Source: Moritella sp. Urea-trap-13 (GTDB lineage: Bacteria; Pseudomonadota; Gammaproteobacteria; Enterobacterales; Moritellaceae). Taken from it: 64,000 bases of DNA. The notes under the pieces are model-generated. The model was given only the letters and a program-made list of their open reading frames with translations. It searched no databases and had not been told where the DNA came from. A program made the translations under genes and the position numbers. Shown one piece after another: positions 37,101 to 46,026 of this stretch (its first letter is position 1; each line of letters begins with the position of its first letter). The stretch is taken from assembly GCF_002836355.1 (NCBI RefSeq), contig NZ_PJCA01000031.1:744001-808000 (forward strand). The letters are read 5' to 3'.

Positions 37101-40002
37101 GGCTCACATACGCTGCACCAGTGAGTTTCATCAACATAGGCGATGCTTTCGGCGCGATTAATGGGCGCTTAACTGCATCGTACGGGTCAATATTGCCTAA
37201 TGCGACACCAAGTACTGCCATTTGCAGAGCAGCTTGACGCATTTGTACATCCGCAGGTTGTTTTGGATTGGCATTCACTGCAATCGCAACAGCATCAGAT
37301 TTATCATCGAGAATATTTTCAACCAGTTTAGTTAATACATTCTTCGGTCCAAATTCGATAAATACGCGACCGCCATCTGCATAGATATTGTCAATTTCTT
37401 GATTGAAATGGACAGACTCCAGCATATGCTTTTTCAAGTTTTTCTTAATTTCATTTGGTTTAGTTGAATGCACTAAACCTGTGCCATTAGCAAATACAGG
37501 TATGCTCGGCGCTTTAAATTTAGCGCTATCAACCGCTTTAGCAAATGGTTTTTGGGCATGACCAACCAATGGAGTATGGAAGGCAGCTGATACAGGCAGT
37601 GGCACAACTTTGAAACCAGCATTACTCAAGGCAGTAACTGCAACAGCAACCTGTGCAGTAGTACCGGCAATAACGACTTGGTTGTTAGAATTGTAGTTAG
37701 CAATAGAGACATCATCAATTGTAGCTATGATTACTGCTACTTGCTGTGGGTCGCCTACGACAGCGGCCATCTTACCCGCATCAAAATCTTGTTGCTCTGG
37801 CGCTGCCATGGCTTGACCACGACTACGTGCTAGCATCATGTAATCGCTTTCGCTTAATACATCAGCAGCCCATAATGCGGTTAACTCACCGAAACTATGA
37901 CCAGCAGTAAAGTCAGCCTTAAAGCCAGCTTGTTGGAAAGTTTTGAACAGGCCAACACTCAAGCTACCAATCGCAGGTTGTGCATGTTGAGTTAAACGGA
38001 GTTGCTCTTCTTGTAACTTACGCTCGGCATCAGTGTAAACAGGGATTGGAAAAGTAACGGCAGACAACTGACCTAAGCCAGCCGCGCTGAATTCTTTATC
38101 CATTGCCGCTGCACTGTGCATCATGCTTGGGAAATTACAGGTTAATTCTCGGCCCATGTTCACATATTGCGAACCTTGTCCAGAGAATAGCGCCACGACT
38201 TTACCCGTTGCATCAATACCGGCTTGACGATAGTAAACCCCGGTAGGCACTGACCATGTCGTTTTATCTGTATTCGCGTTAAATTGTTTTAATGCCGTAT
38301 CAATCATCGCAATCGCTTCGTTGGCATTACGCGCAACAAAACCTAAACGAGCTTGATTAACTGATGGGGTTTTTAATGGCCACGTTGTCACTAAGTCGTT
38401 AAACACAAATGCTTGATGGTCGGCATCTACTGCCAACTTACTACGCCAATTATTTAACTCGGCAATAATACCTTGTTGATCGTTTGCAGAGATCAACACA
38501 GTTTGGTTCACTGAGTTTAAGCGATAAGCGTTATCATGGCTCGGACGGTACTCTTCTAGAATAATGTGGAAGTTAGTACCACCAAAACCAAATGAGCTAA
38601 TACCAGCACGACGTGGAATACCATCTTCACGTGGCATCCAAGGACGCGTTTCGCTGTTTAGGTATAACGGGCTATTTTTGATATCCAAGGCTTCGCTTGG
38701 CTTATCGATATGAATCGTGGCAGGTAGAATTTTATGATGTAGTGCTAATGCGGCCTTGATCATGCCCGCAGAGCCAGCCGCAGATTTAGTATGACCAATT
38801 TGTGATTTAACTGAGCCTAAGGCGATATGCTGTTTCTCATCACTGGCAGCGCCAAAGTGTTTGGTTAAACCGGCAAATTCCGCGGCATCACCAGCTTTAG
38901 TACCCGTACCATGGCCTTCAATTAGACCACATGTTTCAGGTGCAAAACCAGCATCTTCATAAGCACGTTTAAGCGCCTTCGCTTGACCATCTGGGCGTGG
39001 TGCATAAATAGATTTGAAACGACCGTCAGAAGACGTGCCAATTCCTTTTAATACAGAATAGATTCGGTCGCCATCACGTTCAGCATCTTCTAAACGCTTA
39101 AACGCCATCATGCCGATACCTTCACCAACCAGCATACCTTTTGAGTCGTCATCAAACGGACGAATATCATCGTTAGTGGTAAATGCGGGGGTTTTTGAGA
39201 ATGACATATACATGAATGGCGAGTTATCACAACATACGCCACCCGAGATCATTACTTCAGAGCGGTATTCTAATAAGTCTGAGATCGCCATTTTAACTGC
39301 TGCAAGGGAGCCGGCGCATGCCGCATCAACCACACAGTTAGTACCACCAAAATCAAAACGATTAGCGATACGACCAGCAATAACGTTACCTAGCATGCCC
39401 GGGAATGAGTTCTCTTCCCAGCCGATGTAAGCTTTTTTGAATTTCTCGATGATCATGCCACGATCATCTTCATCAATACCTGCGGCTTTTAATACTTTCT
39501 CTAATACTGGACCTTGTAGGCGCGACGTTAATGGCGAAATTTGTTTCTGACCACCACCAACACCTAGCGTGATACCAATTTTATCATGGTCATAATCACT
39601 GCCAATGCCAGCATCACTTAATACATCACGTGCAACAATTAATGACAACAGTTGAGCGATGTCAGTTAACTCGAGGATATTTGGCGGTAAACCAAACTCC
39701 ATTGGGTCAAAGTCAAGTTCAGGAATGAAACCACCGCGTTTGCAGTATGTCTTGTCTGCTGCTTTTTTATCTGCCGAGTAATGGTCGTCAATGTTCCAGC
39801 GATCGCTAGGCACATCAATAATAGCGTCCACAGAGTCGACAATGTTATCCCAGAATTGATCCAGATTTTTAGCGTCAGCAAAAACCGATGCCATACCGAT
39901 GATTGCAATCGGGCATTCTTGCAAGCGAGAATTTAACTGCTGATCATCACTACTTAACACATCCTTGGCGTGCTTAACCGATGTGGTGTTCTTTTTAGCC
40001 AT
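31177..40002 (-). CDS. pfaA: PUFA synthase PfaA (KS-MAT-8xACP-KR-DH-like)
   Basis: A 2941-residue iterative synthase. Residues about 30-480 are the ketosynthase (Cys229 in VDAACAGS) and 600-930 the malonyl-CoA:ACP transacylase (Ser703 in GHSFGEL). Next comes a Val/Glu heptad-like linker (repeats of IVEVER near 1015), then eight acyl carrier domains at about 1225-2045, each with LGIDSIKRVEI, whose Ser carries phosphopantetheine. A ketoreductase follows (SGGAKGVTAHC near 2326, Tyr in SDYSIAN near 2517), then a C-terminal dehydratase-like hot-dog region (FLADHMIKGNQVLPT near 2690). AGGAG lies nine bases before the ATG. It heads the pfaABCD cluster, and activation needs a PfaE transferase encoded elsewhere. 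Confidence 0.97.
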   Translation of the reverse strand: MAKKNTTSVKHAKDVLSSDDQQLNSRLQECPIAIIGMASVFADAKNLDQFWDNIVDSVDAIIDVPSDRWNIDDHYSADKKAADKTYCKRGGFIPELDFDPMEFGLPPNILELTDIAQLLSLIVARDVLSDAGIGSDYDHDKIGITLGVGGGQKQISPLTSRLQGPVLEKVLKAAGIDEDDRGMIIEKFKKAYIGWEENSFPGMLGNVIAGRIANRFDFGGTNCVVDAACAGSLAAVKMAISDLLEYRSEVMISGGVCCDNSPFMYMSFSKTPAFTTNDDIRPFDDDSKGMLVGEGIGMMAFKRLEDAERDGDRIYSVLKGIGTSSDGRFKSIYAPRPDGQAKALKRAYEDAGFAPETCGLIEGHGTGTKAGDAAEFAGLTKHFGAASDEKQHIALGSVKSQIGHTKSAAGSAGMIKAALALHHKILPATIHIDKPSEALDIKNSPLYLNSETRPWMPREDGIPRRAGISSFGFGGTNFHIILEEYRPSHDNAYRLNSVNQTVLISANDQQGIIAELNNWRSKLAVDADHQAFVFNDLVTTWPLKTPSVNQARLGFVARNANEAIAMIDTALKQFNANTDKTTWSVPTGVYYRQAGIDATGKVVALFSGQGSQYVNMGRELTCNFPSMMHSAAAMDKEFSAAGLGQLSAVTFPIPVYTDAERKLQEEQLRLTQHAQPAIGSLSVGLFKTFQQAGFKADFTAGHSFGELTALWAADVLSESDYMMLARSRGQAMAAPEQQDFDAGKMAAVVGDPQQVAVIIATIDDVSIANYNSNNQVVIAGTTAQVAVAVTALSNAGFKVVPLPVSAAFHTPLVGHAQKPFAKAVDSAKFKAPSIPVFANGTGLVHSTKPNEIKKNLKKHMLESVHFNQEIDNIYADGGRVFIEFGPKNVLTKLVENILDDKSDAVAIAVNANPKQPADVQMRQAALQMAVLGVALGNIDPYDAVKRPLIAPKASPMLMKLTGAAYVSPKTKKAFADALTDGWTVKQAKAAPVAVPQPQVIETIVEKIVEVERIVEVERIVEVEKIVYVNADGSPVVTSTSVNNADVNSADADLVASIERSVGQFVAHQQQLLNVHEQFMQGPQDYAKTVQSVLAAQTNNELPESLDRTLSMYNEFQSETLRVHETYLNNQTSNMNTMLTDNGRNDIVASAPQTITLARSPATSAAVNDSVVKPAVTHNVTHTASNAAVAVQTVALAPTPVIAPVVASPAPVLAAVVAEQVATIVVPEVVIQAAIDISTISKVMLDVVADKTGYPTDMLELSMDMEADLGIDSIKRVEILGSVQELIPDLPELNPEGLAELRTLGEIVDYMKSKAQAVASTSTSTTTTTTTASAPSQTNSAPVVTAGIDLTYIQNVMLEVVADKTGYPTDMLELGMDMEADLGIDSIKRVEILGAVQEIITDLPELNPEDLAELRTLGEIVSYMQSKAPAVAAVVENTPAVASSAPSIDLNHIQTVMMDVVADKTGYPTDMLELGMDMEADLGIDSIKRVEILGAVQEIITDLPELNPEDLAELRTLGEIVSYMQSKAPAVAAVVENTPAVASSAPSIDLNHIQTVMMDVVADKTGYPTDMLELGMDMEADLGIDSIKRVEILGAVQEIITDLPELNPEDLAELRTLGEIVSYMQSKAPAVAAVVENTPAVASSAPSIDLNHIQTVMMDVVADKTGYPTDMLELGMDMEADLGIDSIKRVEILGAVQEIITDLPELNPEDLAELRTLGEIVSYMQSKAPAVAAVVENTPAVASSAPSIDLNHIQTVMMDVVADKTGYPTDMLELGMDMEADLGIDSIKRVEILGAVQEIITDLPELNPEDLAELRTLGEIVSYMQSKAPVMETVTATDVVADVVVISSAPSIDLNHIQTVMMDVVADKTGYPTDMLELGMDMEADLGIDSIKRVEILGAVQEIITDLPELNPEDLAELRTLGEIVSYMQSKAPVAETVTATDVVADVVVISSAPSIDLNHIQTVMMDVVADKTGYPANMLELAMDMEADLGIDSIKRVEILGAVQEIITDLPELNPEDLAELRTLEEIVLYMQSKASGVITNPEQNAVSDAFMQSNVATITAAAEHKAEFQPAPSATVAISRLSSISKISQDCQGANALIVADGSDNAVLLAEQLIQTGWNVTALQPSWVVVTSAKAFNKSVNLVTLNGVDETEINNIITANAQLDAVIYLHASSEINHIEYPQASKQGLMLAFLLAKLSKVTQAAKVRGSFMVVTQQGGSLGFSNDVQADLVQTDLVQSGLNGLVKTLSHEWDNVFCRAVDMPTSLAAAQVASLVSDELLDADSVLTEVGYQQAEQNGVVRITLTGVTTDSYALTVGNNIDANSVFLVSGGAKGVTAHCVVRIAKEYQAKFILLGRSTFSNDEPSWAKGINDEAALKKAAMQVLIAAGDKPTPVKIVQLIKPIQANREIAQTLSAITAAGGQAEYVTADVTNAASVQTAVTPAITKFGAITGIIHGAGVLADQFIEQKTLSDFESVYSTKIDGLLSLLSVTEASNIKQLVLFSSAAGFYGNPGQSDYSIANEILNKTAYRFKSLHPQAQVLSFNWGPWDGGMVTPELKRMFDQRGVYIIPLDAGAQLLLNELAANDNRCPQILVGNDLSKDTASDQKSDEKSTAVKKPQVSRLSDALVIKSIKATNSDSLLNSGSLPNSDESEVNDLIFQVNDNRFLADHMIKGNQVLPTVCAIAWMSDAAQATYSNRDCALKYVGFEDYKLFKGVVFDGNEAADYQIQLFPVTAVSEQETVIRIAAKVFSLKSDGKPVFHYAATILLAPQPLDAVTVQLPVLAADINNLVSDEAQALYSNGTLFHGESLQGIKQILACDDKGLLLACKITDVAAAKQGTFPLAVNNIFANDLVYQAMLVWVRKQFGLGSLPSVTAAWTVYREVAVDEVFYLQLNVVEHDLLGSRGSKARCDIQLIAADMQILAEVKSAQVSVSDILNDMS
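34559..35898. repeat. Exact 300-bp tandem repeat encoding ACP domains of pfaA
   Basis: This 1340-base block repeats with a period of exactly 300 bases (about 4.5 copies), and I find no difference between copies, even at silent sites. Each unit encodes one acyl carrier domain plus linker (ending AVAAVVENTPAVASSAPS). Further ACP units on both sides (33,900-34,560 and 35,900-36,300) are similar but diverged. This points to recent unequal crossing-over or gene conversion, and the copy number could differ between strains or assemblies. Confidence 0.95.
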
Positions 40003-40793
40003 TGTGTTATTGCTCCTAAAGGATCTTTATTGCACTAAAAACATTACTCATTAAAATATTCACTGGTACTCAAAGTTAAAACTGAGCGTACAAGTGTACT
40101 CTTAAAGTGCGAAAAAAATCTACCGTCATTTCATGTCACACAAAATAAGTTCGGTAGAGTTAATTGTTTCAAATTTTATTTCGATACTCAGCATGGAATG
40201 TACAGCCAAAGCCAAAATACCTTAAATATATATTGGTAATAATATACACAGCTTTAAAAACCACTACAAACAAGCGATTCGACCTACTACTCAGACAAGT
40301 CAGACCAGGAAATAACTGAATATAACAAATTAGCCGTTATGCCAATCTGCCATTTTAAGAATTTTAGTCATCATTTCACTACATTTTCACTATATTAGCT
40401 CATCTTCCAACTAATTTTTGCTTATATTAAATATAAAACTATCACAAATAATTAAGCTTAAATTTGTATGACATCTCATTTTAAGGCTAAATTTATACAT
40501 TTTTATTTAGTTATAAACAGGCAAAAATTTACACTCAATTACATAACTGTTTTAATTTCGGCTAAATTAAGGATTTATAGAATAAATGCTCAGATATAAA
40601 CATGGCTAAAAACGCTATTTAATCCTGTCATAAGCAATCACAGCATAGGTTTACGATGATAATATTGTGACAACTGGTCATATAAAACCAACAAACATCT
40701 CTTTATAGCTTTGCGCTTACGCCTAAAAAACGGCTAAAAAGCGGGTAATTGACTTGTATTTCACCCGTCATTAAGCACGTTCACTGCAAGATA
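40003..40793. promoter_or_regulatory. Long upstream region of the pfa cluster
   Basis: About 790 AT-rich bases between the thioesterase gene and pfaA, with no supported ORF. It must contain the pfa promoter, but I cannot fix -10/-35 boxes. No pfaR-type regulator gene is here, unlike in Shewanella clusters. Confidence 0.45.
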
Positions 40794-41195
40794 TTATGCC
40801 CCTATCATTGCGGCTAATACGTCATCTGGAATAGGCTGTAAGCGTTTTTCTTTGTCTAAACACACCATTTCAATATCGCCGATAACGGCTGGCTTAGTCG
40901 CGTTCGCACGCCATACTTCCTGACGCCAAACCGTTTTATATTTACCATCGAGCACAAAAGAAGTACGGATATCGCAAATTTCAGCAAATTCAACGCCATC
41001 CTGAAAAGTCATGTTGGCTTTATACACCGCAAAACCTAAACCGCGTTCATTCCACAATGTAGCCAATAAATCACTGTTAATCACATGCTCACGCGCACGT
41101 TCAAAGTATTTTAAAAAGTTAGGATGATAAACAACACCTGAATGATCGGTATCTTCATAATAAATTTGTACTGGATGATGGTATATCTTGGTCAT
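40794..41195 (-). CDS. 4-hydroxybenzoyl-CoA-type (YbgC/FcbC) thioesterase
   Basis: A 133-residue hot-dog thioesterase. The catalytic motif is EDTDHSGVVYHPNFLKYFERARE, with Asp17 at the same number as in the Pseudomonas 4-hydroxybenzoyl-CoA thioesterase. It would cleave acyl-CoA or acyl-ACP. Its place upstream of pfaA on the same strand is that of the Orf6 thioesterase reported beside pfa clusters, so it may release finished PUFA chains from the synthase. The 790-base gap means cotranscription is not assured. The ribosome binding signal is weak. Confidence 0.9.
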   Translation of the reverse strand: MTKIYHHPVQIYYEDTDHSGVVYHPNFLKYFERAREHVINSDLLATLWNERGLGFAVYKANMTFQDGVEFAEICDIRTSFVLDGKYKTVWRQEVWRANATKPAVIGDIEMVCLDKEKRLQPIPDDVLAAMIGA

Positions 41196-41408
41196 GACAG
41201 GAATTAGCTCATATGGTCACATGTTTGAAATACATAGCATATAGATAAATGTGAAAAATAACAGTGCCATGTCATCGGATGTTATGTTGAGACTGTTGCT
41301 TTGAGACTAGTGGAAGATACTCGAGGTTAAAATCACATGCAGAATTAACGAGTTTCTGTTTATAGTACTACATTGACTATAAACAGAGGCTCGTTAGTGT
41401 GGAGACAT

Positions 41409-41627
41409 TTAGTCTTCAGTCACCATTTTGATATATAGCGCTTCTACTTTATCACGTGCCCAAGGGGTTTTACGTAAAAACTTAAGGCTAGACTTAACAC
41501 TTGGATCTTCAGTAAAACAACGAACATTGATGTAGTATCCAAGACCGTCCCAACCATATTTAGCAACAAGGCTGTTAATTACGTTTTCGAGAGTAATGCC
41601 GTGAAGCGGGTTATTTATTTGAGTCAT
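41409..41627 (-). CDS. DUF2132 (VF530) family protein
   Basis: A 72-residue protein that matches the VF530/DUF2132 family over its full length: [25 protein letters not shown] at the start and [17 protein letters not shown] near the middle. It is a small helical DNA-binding-like fold of unknown role, common in Vibrio and relatives. It is a single gene on the same strand as its neighbours with no clear ribosome binding site. Confidence 0.9.
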   Translation of the reverse strand: MTQINNPLHGITLENVINSLVAKYGWDGLGYYINVRCFTEDPSVKSSLKFLRKTPWARDKVEALYIKMVTED

Positions 41628-41763
41628 GTGTACCGTGATAAGTTATTTATAGTTAATAGGAAAGAGTATAACACAAGAGTTAGTTAAAATTAGCCATCAC
41701 ACAACGACAGCGAGGCTATTTTCACTTACTATCCTAGTGTATAAATCCGTGTTCCCTCGGTCA

Positions 41764-42621
41764 TTAGCCGCCGTTGCTAGCGAATTTGTTACCAAACCAT
41801 TTGCTAAATACGTTCTTTTTGACATCGCTACTAGTGATACTTTGTTTTAATTCAATGATACTGTCATGTTGCTCTTTTGCCGCATCATAACCAATCTGAT
41901 AGATCTCACGTAATGATTTTTCATCGGTTGCAAAGGTGTTGTAATTCAATAACGCCTCAGGGTAAATCTGCACATCACATTGCGATAGCTTTTCTAACTC
42001 AGCGCCACTGCCCTGCAGCGTAAATGCACGTAATACCACGTCTTTGATACTCGAGAGTTCTTCAGCTTCAACCTGACGAATAGGTGATACATAAACGCCA
42101 ATTATTTTGTCGCAGTCGTCTTCAATTACACTCACAGGGAAATGATTGACAATACCACCATCTGAATACACTTGCTCATCAATAATCATAGGCGAAAAAA
42201 CCAAAGGATAACTTGCCGACGCGAGTAATGCATTAATAACGGAGCCATCTTTAAATATATGCTCTTTGCCGAGCAACATATTGGTAGCAACAATGCGTAA
42301 TTCGGGATTAAGGTACTCAAAACTATCCTCAGGGATATACTTTAACACTTCAGGATATAACTTTGCCGGGTCTATAAAACCTGCACGGGCGCGGGTAAAC
42401 TTCCAAGAGAAGGGCTTAACATCAATAAAAAATTGTAAGATTTCATCAATTTCTAATCCAGAACAATAAAGTGCGCCAACCATAGAGCCTGCACTTGTTC
42501 CGGCGATTACATTCGGTCTTACATCTTGCTCTAATAGGTACTTCAATACCCCAAGATGAGCAATCCCTTTCGCGCCGCCGCCAGAAAGGACTAAGCCAAT
42601 TTTATGTTTAGCACTATCCAT
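41764..42621 (-). CDS. Patatin-like phospholipase (RssA family)
   Basis: A patatin-domain hydrolase of about 285 residues. The oxyanion loop GGGAKG (14-19), nucleophile Ser43 in GTSAGS and Asp154 in SDGGIVN form the Ser-Asp dyad. Such RssA-type proteins hydrolyse phospholipids or lysophospholipids in the cytoplasm. The frame can extend to 42648, adding a basic MCMKRLKKS start; neither start has a strong ribosome site, so the shorter form is a choice based on family length. It lies after pykF, separated by a terminator, and is probably transcribed on its own. Confidence 0.88.
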   Translation of the reverse strand: MDSAKHKIGLVLSGGGAKGIAHLGVLKYLLEQDVRPNVIAGTSAGSMVGALYCSGLEIDEILQFFIDVKPFSWKFTRARAGFIDPAKLYPEVLKYIPEDSFEYLNPELRIVATNMLLGKEHIFKDGSVINALLASASYPLVFSPMIIDEQVYSDGGIVNHFPVSVIEDDCDKIIGVYVSPIRQVEAEELSSIKDVVLRAFTLQGSGAELEKLSQCDVQIYPEALLNYNTFATDEKSLREIYQIGYDAAKEQHDSIIELKQSITSSDVKKNVFSKWFGNKFASNGG

Positions 42622-42676
42622 CGATTTCTTTAACCTTTTCATGCACATTTTATGAACTGTTCATAAAATGTAGATA

Positions 42677-42706
42677 TAAAAAAAGAGAGCATACGCTCTC
42701 TTTTTT
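42677..42706 (-). terminator. Intrinsic terminator after pykF
   Basis: AAAAGAGAGC (42681-42690) and GCTCTCTTTT (42695-42704) form a 10-bp stem around ATAC. Runs of A on the left and T on the right would allow termination on either strand. On the minus strand it follows pykF. Confidence 0.9.
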
Positions 42707-42725
42707 ATAATATCAATATAGCAAC

Positions 42726-44138
42726 TTAAAGTTGGTGAACTGATGCCGTGTTTGTTGTGCCAGATGGTACAAGCGCACCTGAAACCATAACCACAATATC
42801 GCCTTCTTTAGCAAGGCCAGTTGCTAGCGCAAGTTCTTTACCTTTACGGTAGAACTCATCAGTGCTATCAATCTGTTCAACGATACAGCTGCTTACACCT
42901 TTAGTAAGGCATAATTGTTGTGCTGTTTTTTCGTTAGTTGTAATCGCTAAGATATTTGCTTTCGGGAAGTACTTACGTACTGACTTAGCTGATTTACCAC
43001 CACGAGTAGCAACAACGATTAGCGGAGCACATAATTTTTCAGTTGTTTCTACCGCACCTTTACATACTGCTTCTGTAATACGCATACTTTTAGCAACAAT
43101 GTTCGCACCTAGATCCGAAGTCATTGAGTTATCAGTACGTTCACAGATGTTAGCCATAATAGAAACAGCTTCAACTGGGTATTTACCTTTAGCAGTTTCG
43201 CCAGAAAGCATTACCGCATCGGTACCATCAAGTACAGCATTGGCAACATCGCCCGCTTCTGCACGTGTTGGACGTGGGTTACTGATCATTGAATCAAGCA
43301 TTTGAGTTGCTGTAATAACAACTTTACCTGCTTTATTACATTTTTTGATCATCATTTTCTGAGCCATGATCACTTCTTCAACTGGGATCTCAACACCTAG
43401 ATCACCACGAGCAACCATGATACCGTCAGATTCTGCAAGAATTTCGTCGAAATTATCAACGCCTTCTTGGTTTTCAATTTTAGAAATAATCTGAATGTTT
43501 TCGCCGCCGTGATTAAATAATACTTCACGAATTTCTCTTACATCATCCGCTTTACGAATAAATGACGCAGCAACAAAATCAACTTCTTGTTCACAACCAA
43601 ACGCAAGATCCGCTTTATCTTTTTCAGACAATGCAGGTAGACCTACGCTGATGTTAGGTAAGTTAACACCTTTGTTTTCACCAAGTGCGCCAGTATTAAG
43701 TACTGTACACTTAACTTCGGTATCAGTTGTTTCCACAACTTTCATTTCAATCAGGCCATCATCAACAAGAATGATTGCGCCAGGATTAAGATCTTTAGCA
43801 AAGCCAGCATACGTTACTGCAACACTGTCTTTATTACCGACAACGTTAATATCTGTTGTAAATGTGAATGACTGACCGACTGTCAATATTACATCTTCGC
43901 CATTTTCTAATTTAATCGTACGGATTTCAGGACCTTTCGTATCCAGTAATACCGCGATTTTTTTATTTAGATTTTCACTTACTTTACGGATATTTTGAAT
44001 ACGAACTGAGTGTTCAGCAAAGTTACCATGAGAGAAGTTTAAACGCATAACGTTCATGCCTGCATTAACAAGCTCTGTAAGTTTCTCTACTGATTCAGTT
44101 TTTGGACCAATTGTACAAACAATTTTAGTCTTTTTCAT
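42726..44138 (-). CDS. pykF: Pyruvate kinase (type I)
   Basis: A 470-residue cytoplasmic enzyme that makes pyruvate and ATP from phosphoenolpyruvate and ADP, the last step of glycolysis. Length and sequence match PykF throughout: [12 protein letters not shown] at the start, [20 protein letters not shown], the active-site [13 protein letters not shown] and the [17 protein letters not shown] segment. PykF is normally activated by fructose 1,6-bisphosphate. GGAGC precedes the ATG. It is monocistronic, with a terminator behind and a candidate Cra-type palindrome 140 bases upstream. Confidence 0.97.
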   Translation of the reverse strand: MKKTKIVCTIGPKTESVEKLTELVNAGMNVMRLNFSHGNFAEHSVRIQNIRKVSENLNKKIAVLLDTKGPEIRTIKLENGEDVILTVGQSFTFTTDINVVGNKDSVAVTYAGFAKDLNPGAIILVDDGLIEMKVVETTDTEVKCTVLNTGALGENKGVNLPNISVGLPALSEKDKADLAFGCEQEVDFVAASFIRKADDVREIREVLFNHGGENIQIISKIENQEGVDNFDEILAESDGIMVARGDLGVEIPVEEVIMAQKMMIKKCNKAGKVVITATQMLDSMISNPRPTRAEAGDVANAVLDGTDAVMLSGETAKGKYPVEAVSIMANICERTDNSMTSDLGANIVAKSMRITEAVCKGAVETTEKLCAPLIVVATRGGKSAKSVRKYFPKANILAITTNEKTAQQLCLTKGVSSCIVEQIDSTDEFYRKGKELALATGLAKEGDIVVMVSGALVPSGTTNTASVHQL

Positions 44139-44277
44139 TCTTATAGCTCCGTTGGGATATTTTATATTCTTGTAAGATTCGTGTTCTTACTTATAGTCTA
44201 GATGAGATAGTTATTGTTATAACTGAGAATGCGACTATAAATAATTTATTTATTTATTTAAACGATATAGCTTTTAC

Positions 44278-44296
44278 TGAAGCGATATCGCTTTCA
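44278..44296. promoter_or_regulatory. Palindrome upstream of pykF, candidate Cra (FruR) operator
   Basis: TGAAGCGATATCGCTTTCA is nearly symmetric, with a perfect 14-base core AAGCGATATCGCTT (44280-44293). It carries TGAAGCGAT, close to the TGAANCGNT half site of Cra. In E. coli, Cra represses pykF. It lies 140 bases before the start codon. Confidence 0.5.
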
Positions 44297-44489
44297 TATG
44301 AAAGGTAATTGTAACAAGTATCGATTGAAAAAAATAGAGAGCTTTACACAAAGAAAGACAGAATCTGTACCTAGATCAAGTTTGTTTAACTCTTTAGACT
44401 AAAAACAAAGCAAATTCAGGCGAAAACAGCGTTAGATGTTACATAAATGCGTATTTTCAGTATCAATTAAGGGGTATTAAAGAGCAGGT

Positions 44490-44521
44490 AAACACCATAT
44501 CCAGTTAAGTCTATGGTGTTT
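44490..44521. terminator. Hairpin after lpxM-like gene
   Basis: AAACACCATA (44490-44499) and TATGGTGTTT (44512-44521) pair in a 10-bp stem just after the 3' end of the acyltransferase gene. It has no strong T-run, so it is a weak terminator at best. The rest of the 393-base gap to pykF holds the pykF promoter region and no gene that I can see. Confidence 0.5.
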
Positions 44522-44531
44522 AGAGCAGCAT

Positions 44532-45473
44532 TTAATAGATTTTTTTACCATCCGGACGAGTTCTTAACAATCTTAGCGTCCACATATATTGATCAACACC
44601 ACATTCAATCAAGGCTTCAATCTCTTTATTCATCATGACCGCGTCTTGTTCTGGGCTTTCAGATGGGAAATTTTGCATCGGTGGGCGAATGAAGGTTTCA
44701 AATTTACCCAATTTCTCATTATAAGCGGCATATACAGGAACAACCACAGCATTTGTTTTTTCCGCCAATTTTCCCATCACAGGTAATGTGGCTTTTTGTG
44801 TAGCAAATAAAGGTGCGAACACACTACGCTTCGGTCCATGGTCTTCATCAGGTAAGTAATAACAGCTTTCACCACTTTTAAGTGATTTAACCAAAGCCCC
44901 TAACCCTGCCTTACGATGATAAACAGTGCCACCAAACATAGCGCGTTGGCGTGTCATCAACCAATCAAACAGTTCATTATCAGAATTATTAAACATAGTA
45001 CAAAATGGCGCGCCATAAGAAGCGATGTGTAAGCCTGCAAAATCAATCGCAAAACTGTGTGGCACTAATAAGATACAAGCTTTACCTTGTTCAAGTAATG
45101 GGAACAAATTCTCGCCACCATGAACAATCATACGATTACGATTATAGGCACGACTACGGGCACTCGGTTCTGCATAACTTAAGATTGTTTGACAAAAAGT
45201 AACTAGGTTGACCATGATAATACGGTCTTGCTCTGCATCATCCATCTCAGGAAAGCACATCGACAAATTGATCTTTGCTACCTTCTTACGCTTGGCCATC
45301 GTTTTTAGATTAAATAATTGACTCGCAATAAACCGGGCAAATTTATCGCGTGGTTTCACTGGCATAAAAGCTAATAAGTATATTGTAAAAACACCAAACC
45401 ACACAGGCCAAAACTTAGGTAGTAAAAACGTTTTTTTGAAAGAAAGGTCGTACGGTTTATATTTATCAGACAT
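44532..45473 (-). CDS. lpxM: Lipid A biosynthesis acyltransferase (LpxM/MsbB-like)
   Basis: A 313-residue inner-membrane enzyme that adds a second fatty acyl chain to Kdo2-lipid A. A single hydrophobic segment is near residues 19-38 (FWPVWFGVFTIYLLAFMPV). The catalytic HX4D motif is VPHSFAID near 137-142, followed by YYLPDEDHGPK and KATLPVMGKLA, which match LpxM better than LpxL. MYNN-type and TLRLLRTRPDG near the end also fit. It transfers myristate from ACP in E. coli; the chain used here is unknown. It is a single gene, divergent from asnB. Confidence 0.85.
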   Translation of the reverse strand: MSDKYKPYDLSFKKTFLLPKFWPVWFGVFTIYLLAFMPVKPRDKFARFIASQLFNLKTMAKRKKVAKINLSMCFPEMDDAEQDRIIMVNLVTFCQTILSYAEPSARSRAYNRNRMIVHGGENLFPLLEQGKACILLVPHSFAIDFAGLHIASYGAPFCTMFNNSDNELFDWLMTRQRAMFGGTVYHRKAGLGALVKSLKSGESCYYLPDEDHGPKRSVFAPLFATQKATLPVMGKLAEKTNAVVVPVYAAYNEKLGKFETFIRPPMQNFPSESPEQDAVMMNKEIEALIECGVDQYMWTLRLLRTRPDGKKIY

Positions 45474-46026
45474 AAAATTTTATCAAACCTGTTTAGATTA
45501 CAAAAGTATTACAAAACAACAAGCCAATTAGTTTATGCAGTTATGCCTTGGAATCCAACTATTTTTTATATTTACCCTGCTATTTGAACACTTTTCATAA
45601 ATTATTAATCAATGTATATAATCTTAATTAACCTGTTCACCCTTTTCGGCTGCGAAAATTGTCTATTAAACCATTAATTTCAAATATATTTTACAGTTAT
45701 GCCTTATTGCCATTGAGATAAAGCTATCTATCGTGATAAATTTAACTTCAGTGGATTATTAAGGTATTAGCGTTAATTACTTAGTACCACATTGCGTTGA
45801 ATGGATTCAATCGTGCTTACTTTACTCATTAAGTCTTACATTAGTCTATTCCCGCACCCACATTATCGAATTGTCATTTTACGCACTCGTTAATTATCGA
45901 TTCCACATTGAAATAGAACTTTCATAAAAGTTTTATCAATTTTAATTGCATTAAAATTAGAATGTGGCAAATTAGACACACTATTTAGAAAGTTAGCTGC
46001 AAACGCAGCATCAGAAGGAATTAGCT
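45474..46026. promoter_or_regulatory. Intergenic region of asnB with palindrome
   Basis: A 553-base gap between divergent lpxM and asnB. It holds a perfect inverted repeat AATTTTAAT-TGC-ATTAAAATT (45938-45958), 69 bases before the asnB start, where an AsnC/Lrp-type regulator could bind. I cannot assign a regulator. No other gene is seen. Confidence 0.5.
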
